Assembly: GCA_002299245.1 (NCBI GenBank)
Contig: DBOI01000085.1
Location: 1 to 7,653 of the forward strand
Length of the DNA: 7,653 bases
Source: Hydrogenovibrio sp. UBA650
GTDB lineage: Bacteria; Pseudomonadota; Gammaproteobacteria; Thiomicrospirales; Thiomicrospiraceae
Direction: 5' to 3'
Shown: in pieces, positions 1 through 5,872 of the stretch
How positions within the stretch are numbered: position 1 is the stretch's first letter
Layout of the letters: every line of letters starts with the position of its first letter
The notes under the pieces: generated by a model
Database searches by the model: none
The model's input: the letters and a program-made list of their open reading frames with translations, nothing else
What the model was told of the DNA's origin: nothing
Made by a program: the position numbers and the translations under genes

Positions 1-16
1 TTACGGGGCTTTTTTA
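1..16 (+). terminator. Possible 3' half of an upstream terminator
   Basis: The window opens with a GGGGC run followed by six or more T residues, the usual look of the descending arm and U-tract of an intrinsic terminator. The ascending arm would lie outside the window, so the hairpin cannot be shown. If correct, birA starts a new transcription unit. No convincing sigma70 promoter for birA is visible in bases 17-81; TTGCCT at 17-22 followed by an AT-rich stretch is the best weak candidate. Confidence 0.3.
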
Positions 17-81
17 TTGCCTGAAATTTTTCAATTCTTCTGTAACAATAATGAACATCAATATAAACGTTAGAGTAATTT

Positions 82-852
82 ATGGCATTGGATCTAAAAT
101 TATTGCAATTAAAATTTAGTCAAGCATTATCAGATGTAGGTTTTCATGCTTTCGAGAGCATAGATTCAACCAGTGGGTTCTTGATAAAACGTTGTGAAAT
201 TGACTCTTTGTCATTCTGTATTACAAATGAACAGACGGCAGGTTATGGACAGCGAGGCAGTAAATGGTTATCTAATAAAGACTCTCTAACCTTTAGCTAT
301 TTAAAAAAGTTGCCAGTAAGATCTTTACAGATACAGGGGTTTGCCCAGTATTTGGGTTTGAGGCTTGCCAGTGTTCTTAATAGTGTTTGTAGTGAGTCTA
401 TCTGCATAAAATGGCCAAATGATCTCTATGTTAGTGACAAAAAAGTAGCAGGCCTGCTTGTCGAAATCTGTAATCAATCACAAGAATCAATTTCCTATGT
501 AATTGGACTTGGAATTAACTTTTCATCTATCAAGCTAAATATAGAACAACAAATCCAAGCTAATACAGGATTTCTTACTTCTAAAATTAGTCACGAGGAC
601 TTGGTAGTCTTATTGACTGACACAATCCATTCAAGTTTTAATAATTTCTTTTCTAACAAGACTATAGAATGGCTAGAACTCTATAAAAAACTAGATTATT
701 TCACCTATGATCAACAGGTTGTTGTGTATGATAGCGGCCTGCACTTTGATGCAGTATACAAAGGAGTTACTCCGAATGGAGAGCTTTTACTAGAAGTAGA
801 TGGCAGTTTAGTGAATTTCAGATCGGCACAGATCTCAGTTAGAGCAAAATAG
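82..852 (+). CDS. birA: Biotin--[acetyl-CoA-carboxylase] ligase, monofunctional (no DNA-binding domain)
   Basis: This enzyme joins biotin to AMP and transfers it to a lysine on the biotin carboxyl carrier protein of acetyl-CoA carboxylase, in the cytoplasm. The 256-residue protein shows the ligase core: SIDST at about 26-30, the biotin/adenylate-binding loop AGYGQRGSKW at 53-62, the signature KWPNDL at 110-115, KVAGLLVE at 121-128 and GLGIN at 142-146. A C-terminal SH3-like lobe with a GxLLLE-type strand lies near 232-238. E. coli BirA is about 320 residues because it carries an N-terminal winged-helix repressor domain; that domain is missing here, so this protein should not repress biotin genes itself. 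In the loop, the E. coli arginines R116 and R118 correspond to Y55 and Q57; Q at the second position occurs in other bacterial ligases. Its stop codon directly abuts the coaX start. The gene looks more AT-rich than those downstream. The ATG start has only a weak purine run (AGAG) upstream. Confidence 0.93.
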   Translation: MALDLKLLQLKFSQALSDVGFHAFESIDSTSGFLIKRCEIDSLSFCITNEQTAGYGQRGSKWLSNKDSLTFSYLKKLPVRSLQIQGFAQYLGLRLASVLNSVCSESICIKWPNDLYVSDKKVAGLLVEICNQSQESISYVIGLGINFSSIKLNIEQQIQANTGFLTSKISHEDLVVLLTDTIHSSFNNFFSNKTIEWLELYKKLDYFTYDQQVVVYDSGLHFDAVYKGVTPNGELLLEVDGSLVNFRSAQISVRAK

Positions 853-1617
853 ATGAGTAAAGTTTTTTTAGATATTGGCAATAGTTTCATTAAGTGGACG
901 ACAGTAGAAAGCGGTTTTTATGAGATTCATGACCCACTAAAAATAGATTCAGTCATCGAATCGGGGCTGGGTGCTTTAGAATTAAATAATCCTCCAAAGG
1001 AAGTATTTTTTTCTTCCGTTGCCAATGCTGAGCATGTCGATGAGTTGAAGTCATTGATTCAAGAAGAGTGGCAAATCCTCCCATACCAACTAACAGCACA
1101 AAAACAGTGTTGCGGGTTGATTAGTGGTTATAGAGACTTTTCTACACTGGGTGATGATCGATGGTTTGCAATGCTTGGAGCATTAGAGATTAGTGGTGGA
1201 GCCTTTATCGTGATAGATGCTGGTACAGCGATGACTGTGGATGCCGTTATCGAAAATCAACATAAAGGTGGTTTTATTGTTCCAGGACTCTATACAATGC
1301 GCAAATCATTAGCAGCTAACACTGCGGATTTAGCGGATTATAATGGTTCAGACCTGTCGTCAGAAGTTGATGCTCTTGAAGCTCTTGCAACGAACACTTC
1401 ATCAGCAATTCTTGGTGGAACTCTATACATGACCGCTGCGTTTATTAACCATCTTCTTTCAGATCTTTCACATCAGTTAAATACACCTTTTGATGTATTT
1501 CTAACCGGCGGTGAAGCGCAATCCTTACAGCCATTATTGGATGTTGAATCTGAGCTGGTTCCTGACCTTGTTCTGCAGGGAATGATGTTCTATGAGGAAA
1601 GTGTAAAAAAACAGTAA
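853..1617 (+). CDS. coaX: Type III pantothenate kinase
   Basis: CoaX phosphorylates pantothenate with ATP, the first step of coenzyme A synthesis, in the cytoplasm. The 254-residue length is typical of the family. Visible ASKHA-fold motifs are the phosphate-binding DIGNSFIKW at 7-15, LGDDRW at 99-104 (D102 is the expected catalytic aspartate), IDAGTAMTVD at 121-130, GGFIVPG at 139-145 and TGG at 218-220. Type III kinases are not feedback-inhibited by CoA, unlike the unrelated CoaA that occupies the place next to birA in E. coli. The ATG follows the birA stop with no gap (TAGATG), which implies translational coupling; the pairing is common in gammaproteobacteria. No terminator follows, so birA-coaX transcripts may read into the tRNA gene. 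Confidence 0.95.
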   Translation: MSKVFLDIGNSFIKWTTVESGFYEIHDPLKIDSVIESGLGALELNNPPKEVFFSSVANAEHVDELKSLIQEEWQILPYQLTAQKQCCGLISGYRDFSTLGDDRWFAMLGALEISGGAFIVIDAGTAMTVDAVIENQHKGGFIVPGLYTMRKSLAANTADLADYNGSDLSSEVDALEALATNTSSAILGGTLYMTAAFINHLLSDLSHQLNTPFDVFLTGGEAQSLQPLLDVESELVPDLVLQGMMFYEESVKKQ

Positions 1618-1624
1618 AAAACGG

Positions 1625-1652
1625 TTGACAGCTTTTATCGAAACCTTATAAT
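1625..1652 (+). promoter_or_regulatory. Sigma70 promoter of the tRNA-Thr gene
   Basis: A perfect -35 hexamer TTGACA (1625-1630) and a perfect -10 hexamer TATAAT (1647-1652) are separated by 16 bases. They are followed by a GC-rich stretch ACGCGC before the likely start near 1659-1660. Such a GC-rich discriminator is typical of stable-RNA promoters under stringent (ppGpp) control in gammaproteobacteria; that control is inferred. The expected start lies about five bases before the mature tRNA 5' end, so the leader is very short. The promoter begins eight bases after the coaX stop. Confidence 0.88.
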
Positions 1653-1664
1653 ACGCGCATCTTC

Positions 1665-1740
1665 GCCGACATAGCACAATTGGTAGTGCAACTGATTTGT
1701 AATCAGTAGGTTTCAAGTTCAAGTCTTGATGTCGGCACCA
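1665..1740 (+). tRNA. tRNA-Thr (anticodon TGT)
   Basis: The 76-base gene folds into a full cloverleaf. It has a 7-bp acceptor stem GCCGACA/TGTCGGC, a D stem GCAC/GTGC with an 8-base loop, an anticodon stem ACTGA/TCAGT with loop TTTGTAA, a 5-base variable loop AGGTT, and a T stem TCAAG/CTTGA with loop TTCAAGT. The anticodon is TGT, reading ACA-type threonine codons. The discriminator base is A and the 3' CCA is encoded. It closely resembles E. coli thrU, which also lies downstream of birA and a pantothenate kinase gene. In E. coli it is followed by tyrU, glyT, thrT and tufB; here it stands alone between its own promoter and terminator. Confidence 0.97.
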
Positions 1741-1747
1741 TTATCCG

Positions 1748-1782
1748 AAAGCCCGCAATTCCTTGGAGTTGCGGGCTTTTTT
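1748..1782 (+). terminator. Intrinsic terminator of the tRNA-Thr unit
   Basis: An 11-bp perfect stem pairs AAAGCCCGCAA (1748-1758) with TTGCGGGCTTT (1769-1779) around a 10-base loop, and the descending arm runs into six T residues. It lies eight bases after the tRNA CCA end and separates the tRNA unit from fabAB. Confidence 0.93.
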
Positions 1783-1798
1783 GTATTTGTTTTTCGCA

Positions 1799-1828
1799 TT
1801 GTACTGTACCTGAGCCAACTGTTATAAT
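1799..1828 (+). promoter_or_regulatory. Extended -10 sigma70 promoter for fabA-fabB
   Basis: TGTTATAAT at 1820-1828 combines an extended -10 (TG-N) with a perfect TATAAT at 1823-1828. A poor -35 (TTGTAC, 1799-1804; 18-base spacer) agrees with reliance on the extended element. The predicted start near 1835 gives a leader of about 25 bases to the ATG at 1860. The final bases of the -10 overlap another in-frame ATG at 1827, which would lie outside this transcript. Confidence 0.72.
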
Positions 1829-1859
1829 GCAGGATATTTTGAATAAACTGGTAAACCTA

Positions 1860-2375
1860 ATGGAACAACAATCTAGTTACACCAAAGAAGAACTTTTAGC
1901 CTGCGGTCGAGGCGAACTTTTTGGTCCTGGAAATGCGCAATTACCATTGCCACCAATGTTAATGTTTGATCGTATCACGCATATTTCTGAAGAGGGTGGT
2001 GCCTACGGTAAAGGGCAAATTAAAGCAGAGCTAGATGTAACAAAAGATTTGTGGTTTTTTGAATGCCACTTCAACGAAGATCCTGTGATGCCTGGATGTC
2101 TTGGTTTAGATGCTATGTGGCAATTGATTGGTTTTTTCTTAGGTTGGACTGGTGGTCCTGGTCGTGGTCGTGCATTGGGCTCAGGTGAAGTTAAATTCTA
2201 TGGTCAGGTTCTGCCAACCGCAAAAAAAGTTGAGTATGTCATTGATATGAAGCGTGTAATCAAGCGTAAACTCTACATGGGGCTTGGCGATGCAAAACTA
2301 TTTGTAGATGGTCGAGAAATCTACAGTGCGAGTGACTTAAAGGTCGGTCTATTCACAAACACGGATGCGTTCTAA
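1860..2375 (+). CDS. fabA: 3-hydroxydecanoyl-[ACP] dehydratase/isomerase
   Basis: FabA dehydrates 3-hydroxydecanoyl-ACP and isomerises trans-2- to cis-3-decenoyl-ACP, the branch point of anaerobic unsaturated fatty acid synthesis in the cytoplasm. The 171-residue protein matches E. coli FabA almost end to end. YTKEELLACGRGELFG is at 7-22, and the active-site segment FECHFNEDPVMPGCLGLDAMWQ at about 67-88 contains the catalytic H70 and D84. GSGEVKFYGQVLPTAKKV is at 107-124, and the C-terminus ends SASDLKVGLF. The start chosen is the ATG at 1860. It gives the family length (E. coli 172), while the in-frame ATG at 1827 adds 11 residues and sits inside the -10 box. Neither start has a strong ribosome binding site. 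The stop is one base before fabB, so the two genes form a coupled operon, as in Pseudomonas and unlike E. coli. Confidence 0.96.
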   Translation: MEQQSSYTKEELLACGRGELFGPGNAQLPLPPMLMFDRITHISEEGGAYGKGQIKAELDVTKDLWFFECHFNEDPVMPGCLGLDAMWQLIGFFLGWTGGPGRGRALGSGEVKFYGQVLPTAKKVEYVIDMKRVIKRKLYMGLGDAKLFVDGREIYSASDLKVGLFTNTDAF

Positions 2376-2376
2376 G

Positions 2377-3594
2377 ATGCGAAGAGTTGTAATTACAGGT
2401 ATTGGTATTGTTTCTAGTCTAGGAAATAATGCAGAAGAAGTGACAGAGTCACTTAGAGAAGGTAAGTCAGGAATTGTTTTTGCCCCAGAATACGCTGAGA
2501 ACGGAATGCGTTCGCAGGTACACGGTGCAGTAAAAAATCTAGATTTTAAAGATCACATCGATCGTAAACAACTACGTTTTATGGGTGACGCTGCAGCTTA
2601 TTCTTATATTGCGATGCAGCAGGCTGTTACCGATTCCGGTTTGGATGAAGAGCAGATGTCTAACCCGAGAACAGGGTTAATTGCCGGTTCTGGTGGTGGT
2701 TCTAACTCTAACTCCACTCAGGCGGTTGAAATTGCGCGTGAGCGTGGTGTTAAACGTGTTGGTCCTTATATGGTAACGCGTACTATGGGCTCAACGGTTT
2801 CAGCTTGTTTGGCGACGCCTTTCAAGATCAAAGGGATTAACTACTCGATCAGTTCTGCTTGTTCAACTTCTGCACACTGTATTGGTACAGCGGTTGAACA
2901 GATTCAAATGGGTAAACAGGATGTTGTTTTTGCCGGTGGTGGTGAAGAGCTGGATTGGACCATGTCGGTTATGTTTGATGCGATGGGTGCACTGTCTTCA
3001 AAATATAATGACACGCCTGACAAAGCTTCTCGCGCTTACGATGCAAACCGTGACGGTTTTGTTATCGCCGGCGGTGGCGGTATGGTGGTCGTTGAAGAAC
3101 TTGGCCATGCGTTAGCGCGTGGTGCAAAGATTTATGCAGAGATCACTGGTTACGGTGCAAACTCCGATGGTTACGACATGGTTGCCCCTTCTGGTGAAGG
3201 TGCGGTTCGTTGTATGGAGATGGCACTGTCTACTGTTGAAGGTGATGTTGACTATATCAACCCACACGGAACTTCTACGCCGGTTGGTGACACTAAAGAA
3301 TCCGCAGCGATTCAGGAAGTGTTTGGCGATAAGGTACCGCATATTAGCTCGACTAAATCGCTTTCAGGCCACTCTTTAGGTGCGGCAGGGGTACATGAGT
3401 TTATCTACAGCTTGTTGATGCTTAAACACGACTTTATCTGTGCTTCGGCAAATATTGAGGAGTTAGATGAAGCTTGTGAAGGTATGCCTATTGTGAGAGA
3501 GCGTATCGATAATGCCGGTCTTAACCGCATTATGAGTAACAGTTTTGGTTTTGGCGGCACCAACGCGAGTGTTGTCTTTGAACGGTATAAGTAA
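2377..3594 (+). CDS. fabB: 3-oxoacyl-[ACP] synthase I
   Basis: FabB condenses malonyl-ACP with acyl-ACPs and is needed to elongate the cis-3-decenoyl-ACP made by FabA, so the pair produces the unsaturated membrane lipids. The 405-residue thiolase-fold protein begins MRRVVITGIGIVSSLGNN. The nucleophile is C162 in SSACSTSAHC; the catalytic histidines are H297 (HGTSTPVGD) and H332 (GHSLGAAG), with K327 before the latter. Each is one position below the E. coli number (163, 298, 333, 328). GFVIAGGGGMVVVEE is near 227-241, and the C-terminal NSFGFGGTNAS closes the active site. The ATG at 2377 was chosen because it aligns with the E. coli start and lies one base after the fabA stop; an in-frame ATG at 2365 would overlap fabA and add four residues. 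No clear Shine-Dalgarno is present, so translation is probably coupled to fabA. No clear intrinsic terminator follows. Confidence 0.97.
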   Translation: MRRVVITGIGIVSSLGNNAEEVTESLREGKSGIVFAPEYAENGMRSQVHGAVKNLDFKDHIDRKQLRFMGDAAAYSYIAMQQAVTDSGLDEEQMSNPRTGLIAGSGGGSNSNSTQAVEIARERGVKRVGPYMVTRTMGSTVSACLATPFKIKGINYSISSACSTSAHCIGTAVEQIQMGKQDVVFAGGGEELDWTMSVMFDAMGALSSKYNDTPDKASRAYDANRDGFVIAGGGGMVVVEELGHALARGAKIYAEITGYGANSDGYDMVAPSGEGAVRCMEMALSTVEGDVDYINPHGTSTPVGDTKESAAIQEVFGDKVPHISSTKSLSGHSLGAAGVHEFIYSLLMLKHDFICASANIEELDEACEGMPIVRERIDNAGLNRIMSNSFGFGGTNASVVFERYK

Positions 3595-3615
3595 GGATAT
3601 AAGCTGTTGTTGAGC

Positions 3616-3632
3616 TTGGCTCATTAGTAGCT
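3616..3632 (+). promoter_or_regulatory. Candidate sigma54 promoter upstream of glrK
   Basis: TTGGCTCATTAGTAGCT has the invariant GG-N10-GC spacing (GG 3618-3619, GC 3630-3631) and matches 10 of 13 fixed positions of YTGGCACG-N4-TTGCW. It would start transcription near 3643, about 136 bases before glrK. In E. coli the corresponding place upstream of glrK holds the sigma54/GlrR-controlled small RNA gene glmY. Against the call, no TGTC-N10-GACA site is seen upstream in the fabB end, and the motif lies inside an imperfect inverted repeat (3600-3634). A weak sigma70-like pair (ATGTCA 3652-3657, TAAGAT 3675-3680, 17-base spacer) is an alternative promoter. Confidence 0.4.
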
Positions 3633-3778
3633 TAGATCACCGCTATAACCAATGTCATCCTTATAAGCTTTTGATAAGATATTAGCCGCTTTTTACGGGG
3701 CTTCACAATTAGAAATTGATACCTTGTTGTCAGTTGCCATGTTTTTATTGAAAGCGGCCTTGTTAGGGTGACAAACAC

Positions 3779-5242
3779 ATGTCTTTTCGTTTTAAATCTA
3801 CCTCTTCTTTTCATTTAATTGGCTCGCTTTATCAGTGGGTTCTGTTAAGTTTTTTACTGGTTTCCCTACCGCTTTTTTTTGCCATTTCTTATGCACTGAG
3901 TTCAATGCAAGAATATGCAGAGCAAGAGCGAACAACGCTGTATCAATCGGTACTGGTTACCGAAAATAGTCGCTTAATGCTGGAAAGGCTGAATTCGATG
4001 GAGCGGAGTATCCGTCAGTTTCAAGTCCTAAAAGAGGAACCCTTTCTAGAGGCCTTTGTTCAGCACCATGATCAATTTAGAGAGTTGATGGCGGTGTCAG
4101 AATTTGATTCACTTCCGCCAAGTGTTTTCAAAAATATGCAGACCGTAAAGCTCAAAGAGGCGGCTCTTTTTGAAACCATTAATGAAAAGGTGTTTGTTTT
4201 AAAAGAAAAACTCTCTGAGGAGGAACTGAAAGGATTTGAAGCACTTAACCTAGCTTTGGAAGGTCTTATTCAGTCTGGTGTAAAGCAGAAAATAAAAGAC
4301 ATTGAAAACCTTGAATCCTATGAAGAGACGGTGATTAAAGAAACCTTTTCAATCGCGCTGTTTGCTGGGTTTGTGGCTGTGGTATTAAGTATCTTTTTTG
4401 TGAGTTTTATTACTTTGCCAATAAAACATTTGGCGGGCCGTATTCGTCGTTTGGTCAGTGAAGATTTTCAAACTCAAATTGTTGGCGCTGGCCCAAAAGA
4501 TATTCGTGAACTTGGCAATAACGTAGAGAACCTGCGGCTTGAGCTTCGGTATCTAGAGAATGAAAAACAGCATTTTGTTCGAAACATTTCCCATGAGTTA
4601 AAAACGCCGTTGGCAACCTTAAAAGAGGGCGTCGATTTGTTGGCAGATGAAATTGTTGGCGATTTGAATATCAAGCAACGAGAGGTTGTGCATTTACTTC
4701 AGCTGGGTAATTTTAATATTACTAATTTGATTGAAAATTTTTTGGAGTACCAAAAAGCGATCTCGATTCAATCAAAACTAAGCGTATCAGAGTTTTGCCT
4801 TTTAAAACTCGCGACCAGCCTAGAGAAAGAGTATAAGCTTTTGCTTGCCAGCAAACAGTTGCGGTTGCAGATCGCCATGTCTGAACAAACGGTTGAAACC
4901 GATCGAGAAAAATTAAAAATTATCTTGAGCAACCTTTTATCAAATGCGATTAAGTTCGCCCCGCAGGCATCAACCATATCACTCTCAGCTAAGGTTGAGA
5001 GTGGTAAGCTGTTTTTTTCAGTAGAGGATCAGGGCGATGGTATTGATGAGAGTATGAGAGAGAAAATTTTTGAAGACTTCTTTCAAGAAAACCGTTCGGA
5101 AAAATTTACCTTGAAGGGCACGGGTCTAGGATTGGCCATTGTGCGTTTTTATGTGGAAAAACTAGATGGAAGCATTGAGTTACTTGCACCTTCTGAAGAT
5201 TACCCTGGTGCTCGTTTTAGCTTGATGATTCCGATAAGATAA
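3779..5242 (+). CDS. glrK: Sensor histidine kinase GlrK (QseE)
   Basis: This inner-membrane kinase autophosphorylates and passes phosphate to GlrR. The 487-residue protein has a transmembrane helix at about 18-42, a helical periplasmic sensor of about 145 residues, a second transmembrane helix at about 189-213, and a HAMP linker at about 214-266. The HisKA segment NISHELKTPLATLKEG has phospho-acceptor H272. The ATPase domain shows the N box (LSNLLSNAIKFAP, 383-395), G1 (DQGDGID, 417-423), F box (FEDFFQ, 431-436) and G2 (GTGLGLAI, 447-454). The stretch after H272, including LLADEIVGDL, closely resembles E. coli GlrK (475 residues). AGGGTGA about eight bases before the ATG is a good ribosome binding site. 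It is followed by the lipoprotein partner and GlrR, the same order as E. coli qseE-qseG-qseF. The signal sensed cannot be read from the sequence. All catalytic boxes look intact. Confidence 0.93.
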   Translation: MSFRFKSTSSFHLIGSLYQWVLLSFLLVSLPLFFAISYALSSMQEYAEQERTTLYQSVLVTENSRLMLERLNSMERSIRQFQVLKEEPFLEAFVQHHDQFRELMAVSEFDSLPPSVFKNMQTVKLKEAALFETINEKVFVLKEKLSEEELKGFEALNLALEGLIQSGVKQKIKDIENLESYEETVIKETFSIALFAGFVAVVLSIFFVSFITLPIKHLAGRIRRLVSEDFQTQIVGAGPKDIRELGNNVENLRLELRYLENEKQHFVRNISHELKTPLATLKEGVDLLADEIVGDLNIKQREVVHLLQLGNFNITNLIENFLEYQKAISIQSKLSVSEFCLLKLATSLEKEYKLLLASKQLRLQIAMSEQTVETDREKLKIILSNLLSNAIKFAPQASTISLSAKVESGKLFFSVEDQGDGIDESMREKIFEDFFQENRSEKFTLKGTGLGLAIVRFYVEKLDGSIELLAPSEDYPGARFSLMIPIR

Positions 5243-5274
5243 ACAGCAAATTGAATCAGTATTAAATGGTTGTG

Positions 5275-5859
5275 ATGAATAAAAAATTAAAACTCGTCTC
5301 TGTCTTGGTCTTTATCTCAGCTCTTCAAGGCTGTGCTTTACTCGATAACATAGCGAACTTGAAGCCCGATGAAAAAAATAGACAGCTACTAGACTTAGAC
5401 GCTATTGTGAATGCCGATACATTGATTTTTCAGCATAAGAAGCTTAGTCGCTTGAAGGGAAAAGAAAAAAAACAAGCGTGTGATTATTTGAATCAAGAAT
5501 ATAGTAAGCACCGTTCTTGGAAAGCTGGCTGGTTAATGGCGCTGGATGCATCTAAACAAGATAACTGCTTAAGAAAGGCCGATAGAACTCAGTTTTTAAC
5601 GGAACTACAGAAACGTTCTAAGTGGAGTGAGAGTTTGACCTGGTTGGGGCAGCGACTATTGCAAGAGCAACAGCTGTTAAGCCAAGCAGATAACAAAGCC
5701 AAAGCATTGAGCCGAAAACTGAAAAAAACTCAGCAGCAGCACGATGAGTTAAAGCAGCAAAATACGTTGCTGGAACAGCAGATACAAGAGCTGAAAGCGA
5801 TAGAAAAAACCATTAATAAAAGGATTGGTGGCGAAGTTGACAGCCCAGCAGACAATTAA
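5275..5859 (+). CDS. qseG: QseG (YfhG)-like outer-membrane lipoprotein
   Basis: The product is a lipoprotein. MNKKLKLVSVLVFISALQGC is a short positive n-region, a hydrophobic core and a lipobox ending LQGC, with lipidation expected at C20. Alanine at +2 predicts sorting to the outer membrane. The mature part is charged and helical, with two cysteines at about 69 and 98, then a glutamine-rich coiled coil at about 126-180 (LSRKLKKTQQQHDELKQQ and following heptads) ending in an IEKTINKR segment. The cysteine pair, the coiled coil and the IERQL-like end parallel E. coli QseG. That protein interacts with the kinase QseE/GlrK, and a similar role is inferred here from homology and position between kinase and regulator. 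I chose the ATG at 5275; the in-frame ATG at 5266 would put MVV before the basic n-region. Neither has a strong ribosome binding site. Sequence similarity is modest, so position carries much of the assignment. Confidence 0.82.
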   Translation: MNKKLKLVSVLVFISALQGCALLDNIANLKPDEKNRQLLDLDAIVNADTLIFQHKKLSRLKGKEKKQACDYLNQEYSKHRSWKAGWLMALDASKQDNCLRKADRTQFLTELQKRSKWSESLTWLGQRLLQEQQLLSQADNKAKALSRKLKKTQQQHDELKQQNTLLEQQIQELKAIEKTINKRIGGEVDSPADN

Positions 5860-5872
5860 CAGACGAGAAGCC

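Noticed and set aside
1534..1722. Minus-strand open frame of 62 codons across the coaX end and the tRNA gene
   Set aside because: It overlaps two well-supported features, has no recognisable domain and runs through the tRNA cloverleaf; it is a shadow frame.
1846..1862. AACTGGT followed by ACCT in the fabA leader as a FadR-type site
   Set aside because: The half-sites do not have the right spacing for the FadR consensus and overlap the start codon; the match is too weak.
3112..3342. Open frames on both strands inside fabB
   Set aside because: They lie wholly within a strongly conserved fabB reading frame and their translations show no family-like features.
3600..3634. Interrupted inverted repeat (TAAGCT/AGCTTA around TGAGC-TTG-GCTCA) as a fabB terminator
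   Set aside because: It has mismatched internal loops and no T-tract; it is more useful to note that it overlaps the sigma54-like motif.
3693..3703. TTACGGGGCTT also found at 1-11, a possible dispersed repeat
   Set aside because: Several 11-base matches are expected by chance in a window of this size, and the flanks do not match.
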